From an uncultured Acidimicrobiales bacterium (GTDB lineage: Bacteria; Actinomycetota; Acidimicrobiia; Acidimicrobiales; SZUA-35), in the NCBI GenBank assembly GCA_938002965.1, contig CALKZY010000006.1:62001-126000 (forward strand): a DNA stretch of 64,000 bases. The letters are read 5' to 3'. Shown one piece after another: positions 54,142-62,685 of the stretch. The notes under the pieces were generated by a model, which ran no database searches, was not told the DNA's origin, and saw only the letters and a program-made list of their open reading frames with translations. The translations under genes and the position numbers were made by a program. Position 1 is the stretch's first letter. Each line of letters opens with the position of its first letter.

Positions 54142-54969
54142 TTAGCGACAGTGATTCGACAGCTTCCCAATGCCCTCGACCTCAACCTCAACATGGTCGC
54201 CAGGCTTCAAGAACTCCTGTGGATCACGAGCTACGCCAACCCCACCAGGTGTGCCAGTGGCAATGATGTCTCCGGGGTCAAGAGTCATAATGCGACTCAA
54301 GTCGACGATGATGTCGACCGGGCCGAAGACCAAATTGTCGGTGCTACTGTCCTGCTTGACTTCGCCATTCACTTTGGTAGACAGTCGGACACCCATGCCG
54401 TCGCCTACGACATCTCGAGTCACCAATGCCGGGCCGACCGGAGTCAGGCCTTCAAACGACTTGCCGGCCACAAACTGACTAGTCCTGGTCTGCCAGTCTC
54501 GAACAGAAACGTCATTGAGCGCACAGAAACCTGCGATTGACTCCAGCGCCTCTTCCGGGCTTGCGTTGCGAACAGGGCTCCCAATCACGATGGCCAACTC
54601 GCACTCCCAGTCAATCTTGGTCGACACATCAGGGGGCGGCAGGACCAGATCATCATTGGCACCTACCAACGCTCGGGCGAACTTAGAAAAGTACGTCGGA
54701 TAGTTCGGCCGCGTCCGCCCCATCTCAGCAATGTGGTCGGCATAGTTGACGCCGACGCAAAGAACTTTGTCAGGCTTGGGTATCAGTGGGGCCAGGTCGG
54801 CTGACACAAGGTCGATGTCCGGGCCGCTGTCATCAACGGCCACTCTCTGTAGGCCGCCCGGGTCCCCCAAAACCTCCTTCAACGAGACCGCCTCTACTAG
54901 CACGATCCGGTCGCCTTCGACCCGACCAACGCGGGGCCCACCTTCATGACGTACGGTTACGAGTTCCAT
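54142..54969 (-). CDS. Fumarylacetoacetate hydrolase (FAH)-family protein
   Basis: A 275-residue FAH-fold protein: DKVLCVGVNYADHIAEMGR, KIDWECELAIVIG with metal-binding Glu residues, GFCALNDVSVRDWQ, and IIATGTPGGVG near the end. Family enzymes hydrolyse C-C bonds or decarboxylate oxo-acids. With PrpD it suggests a small-acid catabolic operon. The N-terminal domain is short, as in the single-domain FAH group. Confidence 0.86.
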   Translation of the reverse strand: MELVTVRHEGGPRVGRVEGDRIVLVEAVSLKEVLGDPGGLQRVAVDDSGPDIDLVSADLAPLIPKPDKVLCVGVNYADHIAEMGRTRPNYPTYFSKFARALVGANDDLVLPPPDVSTKIDWECELAIVIGSPVRNASPEEALESIAGFCALNDVSVRDWQTRTSQFVAGKSFEGLTPVGPALVTRDVVGDGMGVRLSTKVNGEVKQDSSTDNLVFGPVDIIVDLSRIMTLDPGDIIATGTPGGVGVARDPQEFLKPGDHVEVEVEGIGKLSNHCR

Positions 54970-55075
54970 GACTCATCGAGCGTAATGCCCTTGGGCATCG
55001 CAAGGCGAGCAAAGACGGTTTAAGAGCACCCTTGCGGTTCGCTGAGACGAGCCGAATAGTCCATACTTATCGGCC

Positions 55076-56380
55076 ATGGGCAATAAGATCTCCGAGAACC
55101 TAGCCAAGCGCGGACACCACTTCCTACAGGCCGGCGTCGACAATCACCATCTCAATCTCGGACCCGGGCCGGAGCTTGAAGCAGCCTGGATCGCCGATGG
55201 TCTTGAGCTACCGAACCTGCCAGCCATGCGCCGCTACCGCATCGATCGCGTGACCACTCAACTCGAAGCCATGGGTTACGACGGCCTCATCGTGATGGAC
55301 CCGATGAACATCCGGTATGCCACCGACACGACAAACATGCAGGTGTGGGTCATGCATAACGCGTCTCGATACGCATGGGTCGGCTTGGACGGCTCGGTGA
55401 TCGTCTGGGAGTTCTACAACTGCGAGTATCTCTCGGGTCACAACCCCATCGTCACAGAAGTTCGACCGGCCATAGGCGCCACCTACTTCCTAGCCGGCGG
55501 CAGGCAGGCCGAACAGTCCAAACGCTGGGCTGACGAAATGCTGGACGTCATTGCCGAGCACTGCGGACCCAACCCTCGAATCGCTATCGACCAAGCACCC
55601 TACGAGTGCTACCGCCACCTCGAACAAGGTGGTGTCACTATCGGATCGGGTCAGGAAGTCATGGAGCTGGCCCGGACTATCAAAGGGCCCGATGAAATCA
55701 AGGCCATGCGCTGTGCTATGAATGCCTGCGAGACCACCATGACTGAAATGCGGGCCCAACTAGCTCCAGGGATGACCGAACGCGAGCTTTGGGCCAAACT
55801 TCACGAGGGCAACATCCGCCGAGCAGGCGAATGGATCGAAACACAGATCCTGGCGTCCGGTCCTCGTACTAACCCTTGGATGCAAGAGGCAAGCAGTCGG
55901 GTAATGAACGAGGGCGAGCTGGTTGGCTACGACACTGACCTGGTCGGGGCCTACGGCCTCATGGTCGATATCTCCCGAACCTGGCTAGTCGGTGACGGCA
56001 CCCCGTCGGCTCATCAACAACATGTCTACGATCTCGCGCTGGAACAGATTCAGCGCAACACCGAACTGCTACAACCTGGAACCTCGTTCCGCGAACTGAC
56101 TCACAAGGCCTGGTTCCCGTCTAGGGAGACCTACGACCACTATTGCGTTCTGTTCCACGGAGTCGGTCAATGTGATGAGTACCCAAGCATCTACTTCCCC
56201 GAGTTCTGGGATGCCAACGGGTTTGACGGCCACGTTGAGTCGGGGATGGTGTTCACGGTGGAAGCATATGTCGGCCGTAGCGACGGCTTCGGCGAAGGGG
56301 TCAAGTTGGAGGAACAGTTCCTAGTCACCGAAACCGGACCGGAGCAACTCAGCTCCTTTCCAATCGATCTCGTTTCCTAG
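55076..56380 (+). CDS. dddP: DddP-like DMSP lyase (M24 metallopeptidase fold)
   Basis: A 434-residue M24-fold protein with strong likeness to DddP of roseobacters: MNIRYATDTTNMQVWVMHN, IKGPDEIKAMRCAMNACETT, GEWIETQILASGPRTNPW, and metal ligands in GYDTDLVGAYG, VDISRTW, FHGVGQCDEYP, FTVEAYVG and KLEEQFLVT. DddP cleaves dimethylsulfoniopropionate to DMS and acrylate. Homologues outside Proteobacteria are less tested, so this may be a prolidase-like relative with another substrate. It is divergent from the FAH/PrpD pair and followed by an EamA transporter. Confidence 0.75.
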   Translation: MGNKISENLAKRGHHFLQAGVDNHHLNLGPGPELEAAWIADGLELPNLPAMRRYRIDRVTTQLEAMGYDGLIVMDPMNIRYATDTTNMQVWVMHNASRYAWVGLDGSVIVWEFYNCEYLSGHNPIVTEVRPAIGATYFLAGGRQAEQSKRWADEMLDVIAEHCGPNPRIAIDQAPYECYRHLEQGGVTIGSGQEVMELARTIKGPDEIKAMRCAMNACETTMTEMRAQLAPGMTERELWAKLHEGNIRRAGEWIETQILASGPRTNPWMQEASSRVMNEGELVGYDTDLVGAYGLMVDISRTWLVGDGTPSAHQQHVYDLALEQIQRNTELLQPGTSFRELTHKAWFPSRETYDHYCVLFHGVGQCDEYPSIYFPEFWDANGFDGHVESGMVFTVEAYVGRSDGFGEGVKLEEQFLVTETGPEQLSSFPIDLVS

Positions 56381-56454
56381 TGCTACCTCACCGTGGACGA
56401 GCCGTCCTAACCAGATCAGCCCGACGAATGTCGTCCCTCTCGGAAGAATCCACG

Positions 56455-57348
56455 ATGTCGGAACGATCATCGGGACTTGTCTTGGCGATTGGCGGCATCT
56501 TGCTTGTCAGTACCGACTCGGCCATAACTCGAGCGGCTGATGTCGGGGGTTGGGTCGTCGCCTTCTGGTATGGCGTCTTCGCCTTCCCGGCAATGTTCAC
56601 CTATTACATAGTCAGCACATCGATCCTGAGCGAGACGGCGGCCGAACGCGGGCGGACTATCGACGGCACTCGACAATCTCATCGCTTGTGGCCACACCAG
56701 CCGACGCTGACCCTGCTGTCGGCCGCGCTTCAAGCAATCAGTACAACGTGCTTCATTCTTGCCATCAAGGCCACGGCAATCGCTTCGGTGGTGGTCATCG
56801 TGGCGGCAGTACCGGCCGTCACAGCCGTCGTCGCCTGGACGCTGCTCAAAGAGCGGCCATCGACACGGCTGTGGGTTTCGATCGGTGCTACTGCTGTCGG
56901 AATCGTGGTGGTGGTTTCAGGCTCGCTGCAGGTCGGCGCTCTCAGGGGAAACCTGTTGACCATGTGCGCCGTTCTGGCCTTCGCATTCAACCTGACATTG
57001 TGGCGACGTCATCCGGGCATCAATCGAACACTGGTCATTGCCATAGGGGCGGCCATGACCACAGTCATGGCCGCAACCCAAGTCCCGCTCGAAGGACAAA
57101 GCACCCGGACCTATGTCCTCATGTTCCTAATGGGCGCCATCTTGGGCCCGCTGGGGCGCATCGGCTTGGCATCCGCTACCCGATATCTGTCTGCGGCCGA
57201 GGTCGGATTGGTGACCCCAATCGAAACTGCTGCCGCCAGCCTCTGGGGATGGCTCTTCTTCGGCGAGCTGCCGCCTACCGCCACGTTCATTGGTGGGGCG
57301 ATCATCATCGCCGCCGTCATCTACGGATCAACTTCACGTAGTAACTGA
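56455..57348 (+). CDS. EamA-family (DMT) transporter
   Basis: About 297 residues with ten predicted helices arranged as two EamA repeats: FWYGVFAFPAMFTYYI in the first and GLVTPIETAAASLWGWLFFG in the second. The start is tentative (ATG at 56455 or 56428). Its place behind the DddP-like gene suggests it moves a substrate or product of that cluster. Confidence 0.8.
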   Translation: MSERSSGLVLAIGGILLVSTDSAITRAADVGGWVVAFWYGVFAFPAMFTYYIVSTSILSETAAERGRTIDGTRQSHRLWPHQPTLTLLSAALQAISTTCFILAIKATAIASVVVIVAAVPAVTAVVAWTLLKERPSTRLWVSIGATAVGIVVVVSGSLQVGALRGNLLTMCAVLAFAFNLTLWRRHPGINRTLVIAIGAAMTTVMAATQVPLEGQSTRTYVLMFLMGAILGPLGRIGLASATRYLSAAEVGLVTPIETAAASLWGWLFFGELPPTATFIGGAIIIAAVIYGSTSRSN

Positions 57349-57425
57349 CAGATCGTTTGACAGATCGGTCTAGTTGGGCTGTTTGACCCGGCACGGGACA
57401 GCTCAAATCTTCCGAGGACAGACCG

Positions 57426-58871
57426 ATGGATCTGTGTCGGATGGCGCTTCGGCGGGCGCCTCCGACATCCAAGAACACGACTTCGCCGACGGCGACTCAG
57501 CGGAAAGAACTCGTCAACGTGCCTGGCCCGTCCACGATCTCGCTACCGGCAAACCCACTATCGGACCCTAAGGGCAAGCGGTTAGCCCTGACCGTGACAC
57601 TCGTCGCGCCTGTAGCCCTCATTCTCTCACTTTTGTTGCTAGCGGCTATGGCTGCACCGGCTGCTGCGGCCGGTGAGATCACCATCGAGAAGCTGGTCAA
57701 CGACGCAACCGCCGACTCCGCTCCAGGTCCAACTGTGAATGCCGGGGCCAAGGTGAAGCTCACCTACCGAATTACTGTCAACGCCCCCGATGGGCTCTAT
57801 GACATTCAGGTACTGGACAGCACTGGGGTGGTGCCAAACTGCGACACCAATGGCGACGGCCGGCCCGACAATTCGAACGTCCATCAAGGCCCGGTAGGCG
57901 GAGGTGACTCGTTTGTCTGTACTGCAACCCAGACGGCCGGGGCGGCGGGCAGCACCGTACGCAGCACCGGAACGGCCAAGGCCACCAACTTCTTCGGAAC
58001 CACCAGATTTGAAAGCTCCGACCCGGCGAATTTCACGGTCCGCCAACCGGCCACAACAGTTGCCCCGACCACGACGGTCGCCCCGACAACGGTCCGATCG
58101 ACGACAAGCCGTCCGACGACAACGCAGACGACGCCGAAGTCGACGCAAGCCAACAGTGCTACCACGGCGAATGACGATGGCACATTGGCCAGCAGTGCCG
58201 ACGCCACGACCGACGATGCCGACGCAATCGACGGCTCCGGCGGCTCCGACACTACCGGCATAGTCAACGAGGCGATTGACGCCGCGATTCTGGTGGAATC
58301 CATGGTTAACGGCCATGAGGCTGATGACCTGCCTGGCCCGCAGTTCGACTACGACGAAACCATCCGCTGGACCCACTTGATCGCCAACCTCGGTCGGGCT
58401 TCGCTTACAAATGTGATCGTTTCCGACTCCGCCAAGTCCGATGTTGGCTGTCGCCTTGACGGCCAGTCTGCGGACACCGGTGACCTTATGATGCCTATCA
58501 CGCTGGAGCCGGGTCAGTCGATCTTGTGCGAGTCCGTGCCACCGGCCCTCGTCGCCACCGGCTCGACATCTGTCGCCGCTGTGGTAACGGTCGAAGCGAA
58601 CGTCGACAATGACGAAGCGGCAACCTTAACGACGTCAGACCCCGTTCACTACACGGTTCTGGCAGAGGCCGCCTCCGACGGCAACGCCGATACACCAGCC
58701 GATGAGATTCCTGGCGACAGCATTCCCGGCGAACTGGCCTTCACGGAGGATTCCCCCGGTGAAGGCCAGTCGGCTCTGAGCATTCCTTGGGTTCTGCTGC
58801 CAGGCCTGGTTGCCATGGTTGCAGGGTCATTCTTCTTGCTCGGCTTGGTTCGCCGAGCTGACGAGCACTAG
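57426..58871 (+). CDS. Surface protein with DUF11-like repeats
   Basis: A 481-residue protein. A ~50-residue basic leader precedes a signal or anchor helix (VTLVAPVALILSLLLLAAMA). Then come two DUF11/Ig-like modules (EITIEKLVNDATADSAPGP ... and LVESMVNGHEADDLPGPQFD ...) separated by a Thr-rich linker, and a C-terminal membrane helix with a basic end (IPWVLLPGLVAMVAGSFFLL ... RRADEH). GAGGAC lies six bases before the ATG. It likely sits on the cell surface. Confidence 0.72.
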   Translation: MDLCRMALRRAPPTSKNTTSPTATQRKELVNVPGPSTISLPANPLSDPKGKRLALTVTLVAPVALILSLLLLAAMAAPAAAAGEITIEKLVNDATADSAPGPTVNAGAKVKLTYRITVNAPDGLYDIQVLDSTGVVPNCDTNGDGRPDNSNVHQGPVGGGDSFVCTATQTAGAAGSTVRSTGTAKATNFFGTTRFESSDPANFTVRQPATTVAPTTTVAPTTVRSTTSRPTTTQTTPKSTQANSATTANDDGTLASSADATTDDADAIDGSGGSDTTGIVNEAIDAAILVESMVNGHEADDLPGPQFDYDETIRWTHLIANLGRASLTNVIVSDSAKSDVGCRLDGQSADTGDLMMPITLEPGQSILCESVPPALVATGSTSVAAVVTVEANVDNDEAATLTTSDPVHYTVLAEAASDGNADTPADEIPGDSIPGELAFTEDSPGEGQSALSIPWVLLPGLVAMVAGSFFLLGLVRRADEH

Positions 58872-58881
58872 CCCTGCAGAC

Positions 58882-59853
58882 CTAGCCCCAGCAGTGCTTG
58901 CTGGCAAGCCATGGCCGTGTGCCGTCGGCTTGCCAGGTGATAAGAGCTGCTTCGTCCTGCTGGGCTGGCGAAGCCAGGTGGGCGCGGGATACGCCGTAAC
59001 GTTCAGCGTGACCGTAGGCGGCCCAGCTTCCAGTAAGGAACTGATAGGCGCCTCTGGCCGACGAAGCCGGATTGGCTGCGGAATAGTTGTCTGTCGACTC
59101 GCAGAATCTGATCTTCAGCAGAACAGGCGGCACCATGACGCCGTGGCCAGCGTCAACGTAGCCGTTGTCGGCGACGACTGTTGTCGACGTCGTCGGTGCC
59201 GGCTGTTCGACGGCTTCCTCGTTCTCAGGCCCCGCTGTCTCGTCAGGGACTTCGGCCGGATCGGAATCCGATTCAGATTCCCCGTCAAGCTCAGCCGTCT
59301 CGGTGTCTGTCGTTTCCGACTCAGACGTACCCGACTCAGGGTCCGCTGGCTCGGTGCTGTCGCCCGAAGCTCCGTCCGTCGCAGCCGGTGCTGCTGTCGT
59401 CGGCGCCTGCGTGGTCGGTGCTGCCGTCGTCGGAAGAGCCGTTGTCGACGATGAAGTCGTGGTCGTGGACTCCGAGTTGGAGGCATCTGCCCCCAAATCA
59501 GCCATATTGTTTGCCGCCGCACCGAAGCCTGCAATCATGGCGAATCGCTCGCCGTCGGCGTCGGAGTCCGGCTCATCTCGACCTAGCCAGCCATCGTCGG
59601 ACTCATCTGTTGTTGGCCCGGAGGCCTCTTCGTTTTGCGTTGTCTCATCAGCCTCGTCATCGCTGAGGGCCGCGATCGTCACCGGATCCTGTGTTGGTTG
59701 CGGCAACGCCAGGAGAAGGGCTCCTGCTGCTACCACGACCGCCAGCAGCGCTAGCTGCCGAATCAGATCTGGCCGATTGCGTAGTTCCTCAAGCCGGTCC
59801 ATTAGTCCCGGCACACGCGAATAAGAAGGCGATGTAAACGAGCTGCTCACCAT
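58882..59853 (-). CDS. Resuscitation-promoting-factor-like transglycosylase
   Basis: About 323 residues: a cytoplasmic start, one membrane helix (LIRQLALLAVVVAAGALLLA), a ~150-residue acidic and Thr/Ser-rich linker, and a C-terminal Rpf/transglycosylase-like domain. That domain has LLKIRFCESTDNYSAANPAS (catalytic Glu in CES), SARGAYQFLTGSWAAYG and TRPWLASKHCWG, with paired Cys. Rpf enzymes cut peptidoglycan during growth and revival from dormancy. AGGAG precedes the ATG. Two CRP-like sites lie upstream. Confidence 0.82.
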   Translation of the reverse strand: MVSSSFTSPSYSRVPGLMDRLEELRNRPDLIRQLALLAVVVAAGALLLALPQPTQDPVTIAALSDDEADETTQNEEASGPTTDESDDGWLGRDEPDSDADGERFAMIAGFGAAANNMADLGADASNSESTTTTSSSTTALPTTAAPTTQAPTTAAPAATDGASGDSTEPADPESGTSESETTDTETAELDGESESDSDPAEVPDETAGPENEEAVEQPAPTTSTTVVADNGYVDAGHGVMVPPVLLKIRFCESTDNYSAANPASSARGAYQFLTGSWAAYGHAERYGVSRAHLASPAQQDEAALITWQADGTRPWLASKHCWG

Positions 59854-59989
59854 TTCGGTTCTAACTCCTTGCCCGGCCCGCCACCGGATCCACAAACTTA
59901 CGTTTTGGGCGCTTCCTCAACTCGCGCCGTACCTGTGTGTCTGTATCCGGGACAAGGTAGTACCGTTATCGTTCCGTAACACACCCAAT

Positions 59990-60005
59990 TGTGACGATCG
60001 TCACT
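59990..60005. promoter_or_regulatory. CRP-like site 1 upstream of the Rpf-like gene
   Basis: TGTGACGATCGTCACT matches the CRP consensus TGTGA-N6-TCACA at nine of ten positions, and its core GTGACGATCGTCAC is a perfect palindrome. It is about 137 bases upstream of the Rpf-like start. Confidence 0.6.
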
Positions 60006-60095
60006 CATTTTGAACTACCACCATGTAGTTTGAGCTATCGGCAACCTGCTCGTAGCCCGACGATTTAGCCGGTATCGACCGACTACCTGTTGACT

Positions 60096-60111
60096 TATGA
60101 CACTCGTCACA
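60096..60111. promoter_or_regulatory. CRP-like site 2
   Basis: TATGACACTCGTCACA also matches TGTGA-N6-TCACA at nine of ten positions. It lies about 90 bases beyond site 1 in the same intergenic region. Confidence 0.5.
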
Positions 60112-60382
60112 AGTCGGCCGATTCCCATCCCCTTTCAGGAAATCAACCAGGAACCGAAGGACAGGTCAGCCTGAGGTCGCCAATGAGCGATGGTGATACA
60201 CGAAGCGAACCACACTGCAATTCAGCTATCCCGACTCGCAATGTGGTGCGCTGCAACACAGCAGCTAACAGTCACCTCACCAGCAGCCCAGGCGCTGAGG
60301 TAGTACGACTCAGAGTCGACCGTACCTGCTGGTAGATAGGATTACGGGTGGTTTGTTTTGATCTTGACGGAAGGCGGCGACG

Positions 60383-61330
60383 TTGACCAAACCTACATCG
60401 ATCGTGGTAACCGGAGCGGCCGGATTCATCGGCTCTCACACCTGCGAAGTTCTCATCAGAGATTTTGGTTGTGATGTCACGGGCATTGATTGCTTCACCC
60501 CGTATTACGACCGTTTCATCAAGGAACAGAATCTGAATTGGTTGAAAGACCAGTCAGCTTTTCACCTCGTACAGCGCAATCTGGCTGAAGAGTCATACGT
60601 CGATCTGTTCACCGGAGTCGACGCTGTCGTGCACCTCGCTGCGCAACCTGGCGTTCGCGACAGCTGGGACGAGTTCGACACGTATGTGAAACACAACATC
60701 ACTGGGACCAAGCGCGTTCTGGACACTGCGCTGGAGGCTCAGGTGCCTCGGGTGGTCTACGCCTCAAGCTCCAGTGTCTACGGCGACTCTCCCCTCGCTC
60801 CGACCCCTGAAACGGCACCGCTGGATCCGCGCAGCCCATATGGCGTCACCAAGTTGACCGGCGAACGCCTCTGCACGGCGTACAGCTACGAGCGAGGTCT
60901 TCCCACTATCAGCTTGCGTTACTTCACGGTGTACGGCCCGCGTCAGCGGCCCGACATGGCCGCGCAACGACTCATCAAAGCAGGTCTAGGCGGCGACTCG
61001 TTCACCATGTTCGGCGATGGCCAACAGGTACGAGACTTCACGTTCGTAGGAGATGTCGCTCGAGCCAACGCTCTTGCTGCGACAGTTCCCGAGTTCGAAG
61101 CGGGCGAGATACTGAACGTTTGCGGTGGAGCTCCGGTGACGCTCAGCGATCTGGTTCAAACGGTCGAGGACGCCGTCGGAAAACCCCTGAACATCACCCG
61201 AGAGGGAGTTTCGGTCGGCGACGTACGCGAGACACGAGGTGACGGGTCACGGGCCAACGAGGTCCTTGGCTGGAAGCCCGAGACCAACTTGGCCGACGGC
61301 ATCAAGTACCAGGTAGCCAACCTGACCTAG
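60383..61330 (+). CDS. NAD-dependent sugar-nucleotide epimerase
   Basis: A 315-residue extended SDR protein: VVTGAAGFIGSHTCEVLI for NAD binding, VVHLAAQPGVRDSW, ASSSSVYGD, and the catalytic YGVTKLTGE (YxxxK). The AAQPGVRDSW stretch resembles UDP-glucuronate 4-epimerases. It probably supplies a sugar for surface glycans; a glycosyltransferase gene is convergent next door. The start appears to be TTG. Confidence 0.87.
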   Translation: MTKPTSIVVTGAAGFIGSHTCEVLIRDFGCDVTGIDCFTPYYDRFIKEQNLNWLKDQSAFHLVQRNLAEESYVDLFTGVDAVVHLAAQPGVRDSWDEFDTYVKHNITGTKRVLDTALEAQVPRVVYASSSSVYGDSPLAPTPETAPLDPRSPYGVTKLTGERLCTAYSYERGLPTISLRYFTVYGPRQRPDMAAQRLIKAGLGGDSFTMFGDGQQVRDFTFVGDVARANALAATVPEFEAGEILNVCGGAPVTLSDLVQTVEDAVGKPLNITREGVSVGDVRETRGDGSRANEVLGWKPETNLADGIKYQVANLT

Positions 61331-61341
61331 ACCTCCGACCC

Positions 61342-61373
61342 GCAACGGCCGCCGGCTATCGGTGGGCCGTTGC
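61342..61373. terminator. Hairpin between convergent genes
   Basis: GCAACGGCC and GGCCGTTGC form a perfect nine-base stem just after the epimerase stop. There is no U-tract on either strand. It may terminate both genes. Confidence 0.5.
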
Positions 61374-61402
61374 CTGCCGGTTCCGGCAAGCCGGGCTTCG
61401 CC

Positions 61403-62449
61403 TCAGGTGCCGTTGGTGACCAGTACGTGGTCGAGGATCCGCTCAGCTGAGCTGACCGGCGACAAGATCTCGTCGAACAACCGACGATTCGACTCCGCCG
61501 TGGCTTCGTAGTGCGACGGGCTACTGAGCGTGACCTCAATGGCTTTGACCAACTCGTCGGGATCGTTGTAGTGAAACTGCTCGGCCAGTCCGGGCAGCGA
61601 GTAGAAGAACTCGGTGTCTTGCAAAATCGGCTGGCCGACAATCGGCAAGCCGAGAGCAAGCAACTCGCAGAACTTGAATGACAGGCAGTTGTGCGTTCCC
61701 AGGACGTAAACGCCGATCCGCGAGGATGCTAGCCGCCGCAGGTGTTCCTGAGGGGCTACCTGTTCGGCCGCCAGTTCGGCGTACTTGCCTTCCAAATGGC
61801 CTATTAAGCCGACAGTTGCGTCGATGTCGCTGCTAGCGGTCAGTCGGCGGGCCACCTCGTACCGGAAGTCGTTTACCTCCTGGTGGTGAGGCTGTGAGTA
61901 GATCCGCATCATGAACAGGAGATCCCGCTCTTTGGGTGCCGATCGCAGCTCGAAAATGCGCTCCATGGTGGGAAAGTCCCGTAGCTGGCGGGTTCGCCGA
62001 GCTGCATCGCGGGGTCCCCAACCCATTGAAGTCGACGGCTGAAGACGGGGTCGCAGATTCCAACCATCGGTCGTGATCGGCATGAACGGTGTTCGAAGTG
62101 GGACTATCTTGGCCCGATCCGATTCCGGCAGATCCAAATCGTCGATAGCGCCCGGTTGGTAGTTGACTTTGAAATACACGTCGACCGCGGCCAAGAGGCC
62201 TGGATGTACGACGTAGGCCTTGTCATGGGCGTCCACACAAAACCGTGCCGTCGTTTCACCGTCACGGAATTCGAATACGGGGATCATCTGCATGTGCTCG
62301 TGGCCGTCAGCGGCCTTGCGGAGCCAGCCAGGCACCCGGAGGTCGGTTCTTACATCAAGACCCCTGCTCTCTGCTACCTCGGCCAAGCCGGACAACACGT
62401 ACCCGCAGTACGCCAGATCACACAAGCCAAAGTGAACGATTGTGCTCAA
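61403..62449 (-). CDS. Glycosyltransferase-like protein
   Basis: A 348-residue protein resembling a GT-B glycosyltransferase in its C-terminal half: SRIGVYVLGTHNCLSFKFCE, then LLALGLPIVGQPILQDTEFF, in the usual donor-binding position. The N-terminal half is less conserved. The start appears to be TTG. It likely works on cell-surface glycans together with the epimerase. Confidence 0.68.
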   Translation of the reverse strand: MSTIVHFGLCDLAYCGYVLSGLAEVAESRGLDVRTDLRVPGWLRKAADGHEHMQMIPVFEFRDGETTARFCVDAHDKAYVVHPGLLAAVDVYFKVNYQPGAIDDLDLPESDRAKIVPLRTPFMPITTDGWNLRPRLQPSTSMGWGPRDAARRTRQLRDFPTMERIFELRSAPKERDLLFMMRIYSQPHHQEVNDFRYEVARRLTASSDIDATVGLIGHLEGKYAELAAEQVAPQEHLRRLASSRIGVYVLGTHNCLSFKFCELLALGLPIVGQPILQDTEFFYSLPGLAEQFHYNDPDELVKAIEVTLSSPSHYEATAESNRRLFDEILSPVSSAERILDHVLVTNGT

Positions 62450-62616
62450 GTTGATGTCTGCTCCCTACCGCAACAGCACCTGGCCGCCTCAACCAGTCGC
62501 TACTTGCGTGTTATCCAATGTAGATTCGTAAACCGTTGATTGGACATCATGGCGGCAGGATTACCCACAACGCGAAATCCGATCGACTCTGGCTCGCAAC
62601 ATCGGCGGCTCGACAG

Positions 62617-62647
62617 GCACCGATTTGCACCGATTTGCAACGATTTG
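62617..62647 (+). repeat. 10-bp tandem repeat
   Basis: Three consecutive copies of GCACCGATTT (the third reads GCAACGATTT), about 40 bases before the MFS gene. It could be a multi-site operator or a slippage repeat. Confidence 0.75.
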
Positions 62648-62685
62648 TCGCCATCGGGGCTCGCTGTGGAAGACTTGGCGGCGAC

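Larger units (their letters stand above)
59854..60382. other. Intergenic regulatory region between Rpf-like and epimerase genes
   Basis: About 530 bases without a supported gene. It holds two CRP-like boxes, an AACTAC/GTAGTT inverted repeat at 60013-60030 and the odd palindrome CGACTCAGAGTCG at 60306-60318 nearer the epimerase. I see no riboswitch of known type in it, including the ydaO (c-di-AMP) motif that precedes many actinobacterial rpf genes. Confidence 0.6.

Noticed and set aside
60090..60335. Small ORF in the Rpf/epimerase gap
   Set aside because: No Shine-Dalgarno or leaderless -10, low-complexity product, and it covers a CRP-like box and a palindrome.
59854..60382. c-di-AMP (ydaO) riboswitch before the Rpf-like gene
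   Set aside because: I looked for its conserved GGGGGAACC and GGGGTGAA-type elements on the minus strand and did not find them.
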